Assembly: GCA_004356825.1 (NCBI GenBank)
Contig: SMXC01000175.1
Location: forward strand, 1 to 46,450
Reading direction: 5' to 3'
DNA length: 46,450 nucleotides
DNA from: Caldithrix sp.
GTDB taxonomy: Bacteria > Zhuqueibacterota > Zhuqueibacteria > Oceanimicrobiales > Oceanimicrobiaceae
Made by a program: the position numbers and the translations under genes. Of the stretch, positions 23,473 to 32,403 are shown in pieces; position 1 is the first letter of the stretch; each line of letters opens with the position of its first letter. The notes under the pieces were generated by a model. The model was not told the DNA's origin, did no database searches, and saw nothing but the letters and a program-made list of their open reading frames with translations.

Positions 23473-25251
23473 TTATGGGATTTTTGCAAATTTTTGATCA
23501 TTAAAATAAATCGATAAAACGCCGCCGGCAATCGGCGCAGCAACCGCTCCGCCCGAGCCGCCGTTTTCAACCATAATGCACAAAGCAATTTCCGGTTTAT
23601 CCATCGGGGCAAATCCAATAAACCATGCGTGGGAATTACCATGGGGATTCTGAGCCGTACCCGTTTTGCCACAAACAGTCACGCCCCGAATCCGCGCTGA
23701 TTTAGCTGTACCTTTCACGCCGTTCACCACCAAATTCATGCCCTGCTTTATCGTTCGGTAAGTCTTTTTAGAGGTACCTTGAATTTGTATCGAATCTACT
23801 TTAGTAAAAACGACTTCTCCTGTTAAAGGGTCTTCAATTTTTCTTACAAGATGAGGCCGACATAATACGCCTTCATTTGCCAAAATCATCGCAAATTGCG
23901 CCATTTGCAGGGGTGTGGTTAATAAATCCCCCTGCCCAACCACAAGGTTTAAAACCAAACCTCGCGTCCACTTTTTTTCGCCATATTTCCGATCAAAGTA
24001 TTCTTTGGTTGGCACCAACCCCGGGCTTTCATTAGGTAAATCGATTTTAGTAAGTTTACCGAATTGAAAGTTTCGTGAAAATTCAGACCACTTTTTCAGG
24101 CCGATATCCCGGCTTTTTTCCCAAAAGTAGACATTGCAGGATTGCTCAACTGCGGCCAGGAAATTAACTTCTCCGTGGCCGGTTTTCTTCCAACAATGAA
24201 ACAATCGATTGCCAAGCCGATGCGCGCCGGTGCATAAAATATTTTCTTCTAAGGTGATGTCGCCGGTTTCCAAGCCGGCCGCACCCAAGACCAATTTGTA
24301 GGTCGAACCAGGTGGGAACAAACTCTGCGACGCACGGTTATAGAGAGGCTTATTCTCATGATTGACCAACAGATTCCAGGTTTCAGGGGTTAGGGGATTG
24401 GAAAATATTTCCGGATCATAATCGGGCTTACTCATCAAAGCCAGGACCTCGCCGTTTCTTGGGTCTAATACCACCGCGGCGCCTTTTCTGTCCGCCATGA
24501 CCTCTTCCAAATATTTCTGTATCTCCGTATGGATCGTCAAGAATAAATTCCGGCCCGGATTCGGAGACACACCTCCCAAACCAGTTAAGTTTCTTACCTC
24601 ACGGCCCAAAACATCAACTTCAATATATTTAACCCCCGGTGTGCCTCGCAAATATTCTTCATCTTGCAACTCAATGCCAGTTTTTCCAATGGAATCGCCT
24701 ATCCTGTAATTGGTATCTTTAAATTTTTTTAATTCCCCCGAGGTTATTTCGCCGAGATAGCCAAATAAATGAGACGCCTTAACTCCACCGGGGTAATATC
24801 TTTTCGATTCAGTATTGTAAAAAACGCCTGGCAAATCCAGGCGGCGCTCCTCAATTGCACTCAAAACTCTAAAATCGATTTGGCGATTTATTTTTACTGG
24901 CGAAAAGTTGCCACGCTTGTTTTTATTAATTTTCTTCTTTAAATCATCCGGATCCAGGTTAAGAATTTCGGAAAGTAAGATGATGGCGCTGTCAGCTTTA
25001 AGAAATTCATATGGTACAACTGAAACTGAATAGTTCGGGCGGTTGTCAACCAGTACTTCTCCATCCCGATCGAAAATAAGGCCGCGCAGAGGTTCAAGGA
25101 TGATATCCCGAATTCTATTTTTCTCCGATTCCCGAAAATACTTATCCCACTGATAAAGCTGCAGCTGCCCGGTTCGCACAATTAAAATAGCAAACAGTAC
25201 CAGCGTAAAGAGCATGTAAAACTTTTTCAGGTTGGATAAATCTTGATACAT
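23473..25251 (-). CDS. mrdA: Penicillin-binding protein 2 (transpeptidase)
   Basis: A 592-residue class B PBP. An N-terminal membrane anchor spans about residues 10-28. The pedestal domain contains RGLIFDRDGEVLVDN, and the transpeptidase domain has S316-T-Y-K319, S371-C-N373 and K529-T-G531, the three catalytic motifs of penicillin-binding enzymes. It cross-links peptidoglycan during elongation and activates RodA. It starts 10 bases after mreD and ends 113 bases before rodA, in the canonical mreBCD-mrdA-rodA order. Confidence 0.95.
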   Translation of the reverse strand: MYQDLSNLKKFYMLFTLVLFAILIVRTGQLQLYQWDKYFRESEKNRIRDIILEPLRGLIFDRDGEVLVDNRPNYSVSVVPYEFLKADSAIILLSEILNLDPDDLKKKINKNKRGNFSPVKINRQIDFRVLSAIEERRLDLPGVFYNTESKRYYPGGVKASHLFGYLGEITSGELKKFKDTNYRIGDSIGKTGIELQDEEYLRGTPGVKYIEVDVLGREVRNLTGLGGVSPNPGRNLFLTIHTEIQKYLEEVMADRKGAAVVLDPRNGEVLALMSKPDYDPEIFSNPLTPETWNLLVNHENKPLYNRASQSLFPPGSTYKLVLGAAGLETGDITLEENILCTGAHRLGNRLFHCWKKTGHGEVNFLAAVEQSCNVYFWEKSRDIGLKKWSEFSRNFQFGKLTKIDLPNESPGLVPTKEYFDRKYGEKKWTRGLVLNLVVGQGDLLTTPLQMAQFAMILANEGVLCRPHLVRKIEDPLTGEVVFTKVDSIQIQGTSKKTYRTIKQGMNLVVNGVKGTAKSARIRGVTVCGKTGTAQNPHGNSHAWFIGFAPMDKPEIALCIMVENGGSGGAVAAPIAGGVLSIYFNDQKFAKIP

Positions 25252-25261
25252 AAAAAAATCC

Positions 25262-25750
25262 TTAATATTTTCTTGCTGGTGCCCACAATCCCCTGGGCAG
25301 GACCATATGAATAATAACCATAAAAATCAGGGTGTAAAATGACTGTGGCACGACGTATTTAAATAGAGTGGCCCAAAAGCCAATTGAAGTCCCGATAGAA
25401 AGAATTGTAACCTGTAGAAAGTCGTGAATGAACAAAGAGACTAATATCAGACCTACAATGACGCCAAAACGTTGTTCTAATTGTTCACCAAGCAAAAATC
25501 CGGCAACAAAAGCGGAGATTGAATTCACAAAAGAAGAAAGACCTACAAATGCGGTACCAAATGCATCAAAAACCAGACCAGCCGAAAACCCGGCGATCAC
25601 TCCCCAAAATTTTCCCCTTTGAATTGAAACCGAAATTACCAGGATAAGAATTAAATTAGGGGATATACCTTTAATGGAAAATAACGGGATGACCGTCAAT
25701 TGTAAGATAATGCAAAGGATAAAAAAAGCGATATAGAAAATGACGGCCAT
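25262..25750 (-). CDS. mreD: Rod shape-determining protein MreD
   Basis: This 162-residue, very hydrophobic protein has about five membrane helices. The first hydrophobic block (VIFYIAFFILCIILQLTVIP) is followed by GISPNLILILVISVSIQRGKFWG and GFSAGLVFDAFG, a pattern typical of MreD. Its ATG directly abuts the TAA of mreC with no spacer, so it is translationally coupled. MreD is an integral part of the elongasome and helps connect MreB/MreC to PBP2 and RodA. Identification rests on the pattern plus the strong gene context. Confidence 0.92.
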   Translation of the reverse strand: MAVIFYIAFFILCIILQLTVIPLFSIKGISPNLILILVISVSIQRGKFWGVIAGFSAGLVFDAFGTAFVGLSSFVNSISAFVAGFLLGEQLEQRFGVIVGLILVSLFIHDFLQVTILSIGTSIGFWATLFKYVVPQSFYTLIFMVIIHMVLPRGLWAPARKY

Positions 25751-26557
25751 TTATTGAGTTTGGATGGGGAATTCTCGATTTCTAATTACGAAAACTTCTT
25801 CCAGCCTTGTAAAGTCAACTGCCGGTTTTATTGTAATTGCCATAAACATGCCTTTTTTTTCTTCCTCAATATCGATCACTTTCCCAACTGCAAGACCACC
25901 AGGGAAGATGAAACTTAAACCTGAAGTAATAACCAAATCATCTACTTTCACATCTGAGCGCTTGGTGACTTCCGCCAAAACAACGTTTTCACCTTCAATC
26001 CATTTAACAATGCCGCTTACGCGACTTCGCTGCACCATAGCGCTAACCCTGAAATTCCGGTCAAGCAGCAGCTCAAGGATTGAATGGTTTTTACTCACCT
26101 GCAGAATTTTTCCGACAAGGCCTTGAGCCGTAACCGCTGCCATATTTCTTTCAATTTGTTCCCCGCCACCGGCATCCAGGATAGCGGAGTTGACGAACCC
26201 GCTCTCTCTTTTGCCAATAACTTTAGCCGCAACCAAATCCAGCTGGCTTTCTGATTTGAAGTTCATCAATTGACGCAGCCGTTGATTTTCCAATTGTGCT
26301 TCTTTCAAACTGCTGTTTTCGAGCATAAGCTCCGCACTCCGGCGTCTGAGCCACTGGTTCTCCGCATAGATATTCTTTAATTCTTTCAAAACGGAAACCT
26401 TTTTTAATATTACTCCAAAGCTTCCAAGGGTCCACGCTCGAATGGCTTCGGTTTGGCGTCCCTCGTTGGAAAACATTAAAATAAGCGAGACAAGGACTGC
26501 AGTGATGAGAGTAAGATAATCTCTTCGAGCAACAAACAACTCATTGAAACGGCGCAT
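25751..26557 (-). CDS. mreC: Rod shape-determining protein MreC
   Basis: A 268-residue bitopic protein: N-terminal membrane helix at about residues 15-30 (LTLITAVLVSLILMF), coiled coil at about 55-95 (LKELKNIYAENQWLRRRSAE onward). The periplasmic double beta-barrel domain follows (AKVIGKRESGFVNSAILDAG, AVTAQGLVGKILQVSKNHS and DLVITSGLSFIFPGGLAVGKV). It begins 1 base after the mreB stop. MreC scaffolds the elongation machinery in the periplasm and activates PBP2. Confidence 0.95.
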   Translation of the reverse strand: MRRFNELFVARRDYLTLITAVLVSLILMFSNEGRQTEAIRAWTLGSFGVILKKVSVLKELKNIYAENQWLRRRSAELMLENSSLKEAQLENQRLRQLMNFKSESQLDLVAAKVIGKRESGFVNSAILDAGGGEQIERNMAAVTAQGLVGKILQVSKNHSILELLLDRNFRVSAMVQRSRVSGIVKWIEGENVVLAEVTKRSDVKVDDLVITSGLSFIFPGGLAVGKVIDIEEEKKGMFMAITIKPAVDFTRLEEVFVIRNREFPIQTQ

Positions 26558-26558
26558 C

Positions 26559-27602
26559 TCAATATTTTTTTGTGGTACTTAGTAGTTTTTGATACTCGTT
26601 AAGATTGTCAAAAATTTTACCGGTTCCCATAACAACGCAGGTCAATGGATCGTCAGCAATTATGATCGGCAGTTCAGTGTCTATTCGCAGCCGTTCATCG
26701 AGACCCGTTAATAAAGCACCGCCGCCGGTCAATACAATCCCGCGATCCAGAATATCGGAGGCAAGTTCCGGAGGAGTTCGCTCTAAACAAAGCTTGATGG
26801 CATCAACAATATAGCCAACGGATTCCGATAATGCGCCCTGAATTTCCTTAGCGTACACTTTAACTGTTTTGGGAATCCCATCAACCAGATCGCGGCCCTT
26901 AATTCTCTTGACGTCATCAGTTTTGTATGGTGCCGCCGACCCCATTGATATCTTTATGGCTTCGGCGGTGTTCTCCCCAATCAGCAAGTTGTATTCTTTC
27001 TTGAAATACTGAATGATCGCCTCATTCATTTCGTCACCGCCAATTCGGATTGAAATGTCCGTGACAATCCCCGACAAAGAGATAACTGCGATCTCCGTTG
27101 TTCCGCCACCGATATCAACAATCATACTTCCGACTGGTTCTTCAATGGGCAGATTAACTCCGAGAGCGGCTGCCATCGGTTCCTGAATAAGATAGATTTC
27201 TCGGCCGCCGGCGTGTTCAGCGGAGTCTCGAACCGCCCGTCTTTCAACTTCGGTAATCCCTGAAGGAATACAAACTGCAATCCTTGGCCTCAAAAAACGG
27301 TTGGTTTGCACTTTCTTAATGAAATGACGGATCATTTTTTCTGCGAGATCAAAATCAGCAATCACGCCGTCTTTGAGAGGTCTAACAGTGACCAAATCTT
27401 CGGGAGTTCGCCCCATCATGGTCTTTGCCTCGCTACCGTATGCAAGAATTTCCTGATCGTCTTTGCGGATAGCGACAACTGAGGGCTCATTGATCAAAAT
27501 ACCGCGCCCTTTCACATAAACTAAAGTGTTGGCCGTACCAAGGTCAATGGCGATGTCATTGACAAAAAATTTACTCCAGAACGATTCTTTACCTGCGTCC
27601 AT
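26559..27602 (-). CDS. mreB: Actin-like rod shape protein MreB
   Basis: A 347-residue MreB. The phosphate-1 motif is [16 protein letters not shown], followed by [24 protein letters not shown] is the phosphate-2 motif, and [18 protein letters not shown] the adenosine motif. An N-terminal extension with FWSKFF may form the membrane-binding amphipathic segment. It polymerises under the inner membrane and directs side-wall synthesis. It is first in the mreBCD-mrdA-rodA cluster. A 92-base AT-rich spacer separates it from purH; AAGGA lies about 11 bases before the ATG, and a promoter here is possible but I see no consensus pair. Confidence 0.97.
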   Translation of the reverse strand: MDAGKESFWSKFFVNDIAIDLGTANTLVYVKGRGILINEPSVVAIRKDDQEILAYGSEAKTMMGRTPEDLVTVRPLKDGVIADFDLAEKMIRHFIKKVQTNRFLRPRIAVCIPSGITEVERRAVRDSAEHAGGREIYLIQEPMAAALGVNLPIEEPVGSMIVDIGGGTTEIAVISLSGIVTDISIRIGGDEMNEAIIQYFKKEYNLLIGENTAEAIKISMGSAAPYKTDDVKRIKGRDLVDGIPKTVKVYAKEIQGALSESVGYIVDAIKLCLERTPPELASDILDRGIVLTGGGALLTGLDERLRIDTELPIIIADDPLTCVVMGTGKIFDNLNEYQKLLSTTKKY

Positions 27603-27694
27603 GTGCTAATATTTCCTTTTTAAAAAGTCCCTGAATAAAAAGCTAAATTGTGGTATTATGTTGTTCTAAAAAAAATCATGCTCACATTTAAATC

Positions 27695-29257
27695 TCAATG
27701 CCGAAAATGACGAACGCCGGTAAAAACCATAGCCATATCGTGTTCGTCAGCGGCTTGAATGACTTCTTCGTCACGAATTGAGCCTCCGGGCTGGATGACA
27801 GATCGGGCACCTGCTTTCGCGGCTTCGTCTATTCCGTCTCTAAACGGAAAAAAGGCATCCGAAGCCATAGAGGTCCCTGCAACGCTTAAGCCCATTCGTT
27901 TGGCTTTCTCCACTGCAATTTTTGAAGAATCAATCCGCGACATTTGCCCGGCACCAATTCCGATTGTTCTATCTTTAGTCCCATAAACAATGGCGTTGGA
28001 CTTCACCCATTTACAGACACGCCATCCAAATTTCAGGGCCGTCCATTCGTCTTCTGTCGGTTGGCGCTTGGTAACCACGTTAAAATTAATATCGTTAATA
28101 TTAAAAAAATCTTGATCCTGTAAAAGTAATCCACCTTGAACTTGTTTAATATCGTACTCTTTCGACACTGGATTCAGAATATCTTTGGCTTCGAGAAGTC
28201 TTAAATTCTTTTTCGTACTTAAAGTTTCCAGGGCATTCGGCTCGTAACCGGGGGCAATGATCGCTTCGGTAAAAACTTCTAAAATCTCCTGGGCCGTTTC
28301 ATTGTCTACCGGGCGGTTCAAACCGACGACTCCCCCGAAGGATGAAACCGGGTCAGTCGCTTTAGCATTGAGATACGATTTCAAAAGCGATTCCGCGCTC
28401 GCAACCCCACAGGGATTTGTGTGTTTGATCACGACGACACAGGGTTCGGAAAATTCTTGCACGATTCCGAAGGCCGCGTCCAAATCGATCAAATTGTTAA
28501 ACGACAACTCTTTGCCGTGCAGTTGTTTTGCATTTACAAGTCCTACTCGCGCTTCACCGCTTCTTCTATAAAAAGCGGCACGCTGATGTGGATTCTCACC
28601 ATAGCGTAAACTTTGAACTTTTTCTAATTGAAATTCGATTTGTTCCGAGAAACCTGACTCAGAGTTGGTCTCAAAGGCAAGATAACTATTAATACATGAA
28701 TCGTATTGAAAAGTCAACGCGAATGCTGCAGCGGCGAGAGTTTTCCGCAGCTCAACAGAGGTCTCACCCTGGTTCTGTTTGATCTCGTTTGCTACCGCTT
28801 CATATTGGTCTGGTGAAGTCACAACGGTCACATCGAGATAATTTTTTGCAGCAGCTCGAATCAGGGTCGGACCCCCAATATCGATGTTTTCCAGGGCTTC
28901 TATTATGGAGACATTCTCTTTTGAAATGGTTTGCTCGAAAGGATAAAGATTCACCGCGACCAAATCAATTAAGTCAATGCCGTGCTGATTGACTTCTTCC
29001 ATTTGGGAGGTGTTTCCGCGCAGAGACAAAAGTCCTCCGAAAATTTTGGGATGCAGCGTTTTGACCCGACCCCCCAAAATTTCCGGGAAACCGGTAATGT
29101 CGGCAATCGGGCGAGTTTCAATACCATTTTCATTGAGATGTTTGGCCGTGCCGCCGGTAGAGATAATTTCAACGCTGTTTTCTTTTAAGACTTTTGCTAA
29201 CTCAACTATCCCTGTTTTGTCAAAAACACTAATTAATGCCCGTCTAATTTTGGGCAT
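27695..29257 (-). CDS. purH: Bifunctional AICAR transformylase/IMP cyclohydrolase
   Basis: A 520-residue protein of standard PurH length. The MGS-like IMP cyclohydrolase domain is at the N-terminus ([40 protein letters not shown]). The AICAR transformylase domain follows, with [26 protein letters not shown] and the C-terminal [19 protein letters not shown] and [11 protein letters not shown]. It performs the last two steps of de novo IMP synthesis, using 10-formyl-tetrahydrofolate. AGGAGG precedes the ATG. It follows purN after 168 noncoding bases, and purF lies about 10 kb upstream in the same direction. Confidence 0.97.
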   Translation of the reverse strand: MPKIRRALISVFDKTGIVELAKVLKENSVEIISTGGTAKHLNENGIETRPIADITGFPEILGGRVKTLHPKIFGGLLSLRGNTSQMEEVNQHGIDLIDLVAVNLYPFEQTISKENVSIIEALENIDIGGPTLIRAAAKNYLDVTVVTSPDQYEAVANEIKQNQGETSVELRKTLAAAAFALTFQYDSCINSYLAFETNSESGFSEQIEFQLEKVQSLRYGENPHQRAAFYRRSGEARVGLVNAKQLHGKELSFNNLIDLDAAFGIVQEFSEPCVVVIKHTNPCGVASAESLLKSYLNAKATDPVSSFGGVVGLNRPVDNETAQEILEVFTEAIIAPGYEPNALETLSTKKNLRLLEAKDILNPVSKEYDIKQVQGGLLLQDQDFFNINDINFNVVTKRQPTEDEWTALKFGWRVCKWVKSNAIVYGTKDRTIGIGAGQMSRIDSSKIAVEKAKRMGLSVAGTSMASDAFFPFRDGIDEAAKAGARSVIQPGGSIRDEEVIQAADEHDMAMVFTGVRHFRH

Positions 29258-29425
29258 ATCTTGCTTCCTCCTCTTTCTTAAGATTTCCCGTACATAAAAT
29301 CGCTCAAAAAATTATAAAGAAAGAACCCTGAGATATTTCCAACTCTTACAATAATATCTTTTTCTAAGAGTTTGGTTTCTTTATGAACACTTCGTGACTC
29401 TTTGTGGACTCTGTGTCCTAAAATT
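29258..29425 (-). other. purN-purH spacer with degenerate short repeat
   Basis: On the minus strand the first part (29374-29418) reads as four imperfect 10-12-base units: CACAGAGTC, CACAAAGAGT, CACGAAGTGTT and CATAAAGAAAC. An 8-bp inverted repeat (AACTCTTA 29341-29348, TAAGAGTT 29365-29372) follows without a U-run. A TATAAT occurs nearer purH but has no good -35 partner. Simple decayed repeats of this CACAAAG type occur in intergenic DNA of many environmental bacteria; I see no coding potential. Confidence 0.5.
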
Positions 29426-30049
29426 TTAATTGATAACGACCTGTCTCCCACGAATTTCAATTTTATTCTCCGCGAAAAGCTGGAGCGCTTCAACATAAAT
29501 CTTATGTTCTTGCTCTAAAACTCGGGCGGCCAATGTTTTCGGCCTATCATCTTGTTCTACTGGCACGCATCTTTGCAGAATTGGTATACCAGAGTCGTAA
29601 TCCTCGTCAACTAAATGTACGGTAACTCCTGAAACTTTGCAACCATAATCTAAAACAGCCTGATGGATTTTAATGCCATACATCCCTTTGCCGCCAAAAG
29701 AAGGAAGCAGCGCCGGATGAATATTTAACATCCGGTGTTTGTATTCCCGGATTATACTCGAGCTGATTTTTTTTAAATATCCTGCGAGAGCAATCAGTTC
29801 AACATTTTGTTCCTTGAAAGCGCATAAAAAGGCCTGATCCAGATCTTCCGGTGATTCAAATTGCTCCCGGGATAAATGTAACGCCGGCACGTTTGAGTTC
29901 CTGGCGATCTCTAAAGCCCCCGCCTCCACTTTATTACTGACAACCAGGACTACTCTTGCAGAAAGTGTGCCATTTTGTGTTGCTGCCAAAATGGAGGCTA
30001 AATTTGTGCCCGTACCGGACGCTAAGACTGCAACTCTCAATAGTTTCAA
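29426..30049 (-). CDS. purN: Phosphoribosylglycinamide formyltransferase
   Basis: This 207-residue protein matches PurN. VAVLASGTGTNLASIL is the GAR-binding N-terminus, LAGYLKKISSSIIREYKHRMLNIHPALLPSFGGKGMYG contains the conserved Asn-x-His catalytic pair, and VSGVTVHLVDEDYDSGIPI supplies the catalytic Asp. It formylates GAR using 10-formyl-tetrahydrofolate. The frame opens at a TTG (30049); no ATG lies close enough to retain the first strand, so TTG is taken as the start, with only a weak purine-rich ribosome site. It lies 41 bases after the LD-carboxypeptidase gene and upstream of purH. Confidence 0.95.
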   Translation of the reverse strand: MKLLRVAVLASGTGTNLASILAATQNGTLSARVVLVVSNKVEAGALEIARNSNVPALHLSREQFESPEDLDQAFLCAFKEQNVELIALAGYLKKISSSIIREYKHRMLNIHPALLPSFGGKGMYGIKIHQAVLDYGCKVSGVTVHLVDEDYDSGIPILQRCVPVEQDDRPKTLAARVLEQEHKIYVEALQLFAENKIEIRGRQVVIN

Positions 30050-30090
30050 TTTAACTTTCTCTGCAAGGGTTGTTTACTTTGGCTTTCAGT

Positions 30091-31008
30091 TTAAGTAACC
30101 GGTGAGTCGTTTATCTGCAAATAACCTTCTTTAGCATCTAAATAAACCTCGGCACCTAATGGGAGCGTGTATTTTACATCAATGTGTCCATACTTGAGTC
30201 CCTCGGCAATCGGAATATTTAAATCGAAAAAAATATCATGTAAAATTTGCTCAAGCGATAAACTTGGATTGACGGACTTGGGCTCACAAATTGTAAATTG
30301 GCCGATTAAAATACCTCGAACTTTTTGTAAAATACCAGCCAGTTTTAACTGCATCAATTTTCGATCTATCCGGTAGAGCTCTTCGCCCACATCTTCCAAA
30401 AACAAAATGGTATCCTGAAAATCGGGCAAATATGGCGTGCCAATCAAAGAACAAATCATAGAAAGGTTGCCGCCAAGCAGCCTTCCGCTGGTAACTCCGG
30501 GTTTTATGCAGCGAAGCCCGGATAGTGCCTGAATAGGTCCGGATGAGGCAATCATGTTCCAGAAATGCTGCTCCGTGAAAGCGTCAATTCCCCGGCCCAT
30601 TTCCACGGCTGGCATGGGACCCGAAAAAGTAACCAGTTGAGTCGCTTGAAAAATGGCGAGTTGGAGCGCGGTAATATCACTAAATCCAACAAAAATCTTA
30701 GGGTGACTTTTTAAAGTTTCAAAATTAATTAACTCAAGAAGCCGGGGGGTTCCATATCCTCCCCGTGTACAAAAAATTGCATGAACTTCCTTGTCGATAA
30801 ACATCTTGTCAATTTCACCGGCACGATCTTTATCGCTGCCAGCCAAATAACCGTAAACATCCCGAACGTGGGAACCTAACTTTACTTTGTAGCCGCATTT
30901 TTCAATGTATTTGATGCCACGGGAGAGACGATCGGGTTTCATTGGGCTTGCAGGACTGACAATCCCAACAGTTTGGCCTTTCTCTAACTTTGGAGGCTTT
31001 AGAATCAA
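30091..31008 (-). CDS. LD-carboxypeptidase, peptidase family S66
   Basis: A 305-residue S66 serine peptidase. The N-terminal half has LEKGQTVGIVSPASP, CTRGGYGTPRLL and IFVGFSDITAL with the nucleophile Ser110. The C-terminal half has LLGGNLSMICSLIGTPY, ILFLEDVGEELYRIDR (Glu205) and GLKYGHID (His275), completing the Ser-Glu-His triad. These enzymes trim the terminal D-Ala from tetrapeptide muropeptides during recycling. No signal peptide is seen, so it is cytoplasmic, as for LdcA. The start appears to be TTG; no convincing Shine-Dalgarno sequence precedes it. It shares the run with the mre-mrd cell-wall genes further downstream, and lies 30 bases after the second GWxTD gene. Confidence 0.9.
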   Translation of the reverse strand: MILKPPKLEKGQTVGIVSPASPMKPDRLSRGIKYIEKCGYKVKLGSHVRDVYGYLAGSDKDRAGEIDKMFIDKEVHAIFCTRGGYGTPRLLELINFETLKSHPKIFVGFSDITALQLAIFQATQLVTFSGPMPAVEMGRGIDAFTEQHFWNMIASSGPIQALSGLRCIKPGVTSGRLLGGNLSMICSLIGTPYLPDFQDTILFLEDVGEELYRIDRKLMQLKLAGILQKVRGILIGQFTICEPKSVNPSLSLEQILHDIFFDLNIPIAEGLKYGHIDVKYTLPLGAEVYLDAKEGYLQINDSPVT

Positions 31009-31038
31009 AATTAGGGTAAAATCCGTCCTGATTTAGAC

Positions 31039-32385
31039 TTAAAAAAGCATTTCGCCGTTTAGAATATCAAATATTTCAGGATAATTTGCGATGCGGTACT
31101 CGCTGATTTGATATCGGAAGATAACCTCTCTGCGAAGAGCGTAATATGTCCAGACTATCGCTGCTTTGGGCCTAAAACTCATATCCTGGTAGCGCGTTCT
31201 ATATTGGTTATAAGAAGTTGCAACGTAATCAGGTGGTCCGAGCTTTATATAAACCATACCCATTTCGGTCTTCCATCCTTGTTTATTACTTTCAGCGACA
31301 AATCTTTTATTGGCAAATTTGATTCTATAATAATACTCTTCCCGGTATTCGTTCATGGACGTTTCAGGGTCGGGATCGCGGCTTTTCCAGAATTCCTCAA
31401 AAGCCTCGCCTTTTTGCTCTCCTTCCAAAGATTTCATTTTCTTCAACTCGTCGTCTTTCGCGACGTAGACAAGCTGCTCAATCGCTTCATCAAGGTTCGC
31501 GTAAATCGGACCGGCATCTGAGTCGGAAAGGTCAAGCTCCTGCTCGACCTCCAAAGATTTATCTTTACATTTTATAACTAGCTTGATGCGGTGCTCTGTG
31601 CTAACGAGGGCAAATTTCTCCAATCGAATATAGTGACGCGTAACCCTGCCGTCACTTTTTACCCGCTGTTCGCCCTGTTGAACAACTTTGTCCCCGGCCG
31701 CAAGGAGGTGGTAAACAATGTCGATACTGTCTGATTCCGGCACGTTGTAAACTTCGAAATAAGCATACAATTCAGTTTGAGGCTTTATGCTTTTATCACC
31801 AGCAGATTCGTTGGTAGTGGCCGAAACTGAGTCCACTGCAAAAACATCACTAATCATGAATTCGTTTTTGCTGAAATCACGCAAGGTTACGGCTCCCTCG
31901 CGAATGCCGGATCTCTGAGTCTCTTTGTCCTTAAGTTCAATTCGAAAATTGTAAACGGCCGGCTCTAAAGCAATTCTTAACTCGGTTGAATTTTTTATGT
32001 GCAATGATTTGGTTTCGTCAAAATTTTGGGCAATTATAAAGCCGGTCTTTTTGATTCTATCAATTTCGGTTTTGCTGGTATCTAAAATAATAACAGAGGC
32101 TTCATAATCTGCTCGAAATGTTTTCTTTTTTGCTCTAATGAATTGCAGTTCGTCGTTGGCAAAACTTAGTTTAAAAATCAAGCGGCTTAATTTCTGTTCC
32201 TCAGCAGCCACGTTAACAAAGTCGACCCCGAAATAGGGTACATCCTCGGGTTGCTCTGACGGGTGGAGCTCAAAGCTGCTTCGATTTGCATCCTGGGCGA
32301 AGAGATTAATTGAAAGAACAGTCGTCAAACTTACCACTAGTAACAATGCGGAGACAGTTTTATTCTTGAATTTTTGTATTTTCAT
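31039..32385 (-). CDS. GWxTD-domain protein, second of a tandem pair
   Basis: A 448-residue exported protein with an N-terminal signal peptide (hydrophobic ALLLVVSLTTVLSINLFAQ). The middle is beta-rich and Ig-like (about 45-300), including FKLSFANDELQFIRAKK. The C-terminal GWxTD domain starts around residue 330 (FWKSRDPDPETSMNEYREEYYYRIKFAN) and contains GWKTEMGMVYIKLGPPDYV. The diagnostic motif is GWKTE here, with Glu in place of the usual Asp. It is clearly a paralogue of the gene 18 bases upstream: ELQF, the DPDPET/NDPSPET block and the GWKT-MG-VY pattern all correspond. GWxTD proteins are known from Bacteroidetes, Gemmatimonadetes, Acidobacteria and related phyla; no molecular function is established. 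Probably periplasmic or outer-membrane associated. Confidence 0.85.
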   Translation of the reverse strand: MKIQKFKNKTVSALLLVVSLTTVLSINLFAQDANRSSFELHPSEQPEDVPYFGVDFVNVAAEEQKLSRLIFKLSFANDELQFIRAKKKTFRADYEASVIILDTSKTEIDRIKKTGFIIAQNFDETKSLHIKNSTELRIALEPAVYNFRIELKDKETQRSGIREGAVTLRDFSKNEFMISDVFAVDSVSATTNESAGDKSIKPQTELYAYFEVYNVPESDSIDIVYHLLAAGDKVVQQGEQRVKSDGRVTRHYIRLEKFALVSTEHRIKLVIKCKDKSLEVEQELDLSDSDAGPIYANLDEAIEQLVYVAKDDELKKMKSLEGEQKGEAFEEFWKSRDPDPETSMNEYREEYYYRIKFANKRFVAESNKQGWKTEMGMVYIKLGPPDYVATSYNQYRTRYQDMSFRPKAAIVWTYYALRREVIFRYQISEYRIANYPEIFDILNGEMLF

Positions 32386-32403
32386 AACACATTCAAGACC
32401 AAA

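Noticed and set aside
23385-23672. 95-codon minus-strand frame across the mrdA end and the mrdA-rodA spacer
   Set aside because: Most of it is the other reading frame of the well-supported PBP2 C-terminus; the remainder has no signature.
29341-29372. 8-bp inverted repeat AACTCTTA/TAAGAGTT as purN terminator
   Set aside because: AT-rich stem, 16-base loop and no U-run.
29278-29496. 72-codon minus-strand frame over the purN end and the purN-purH spacer
   Set aside because: It overlaps purN out of frame and then reads through the decayed CACAAAG-type repeat; composition is repeat-derived, with no motif.
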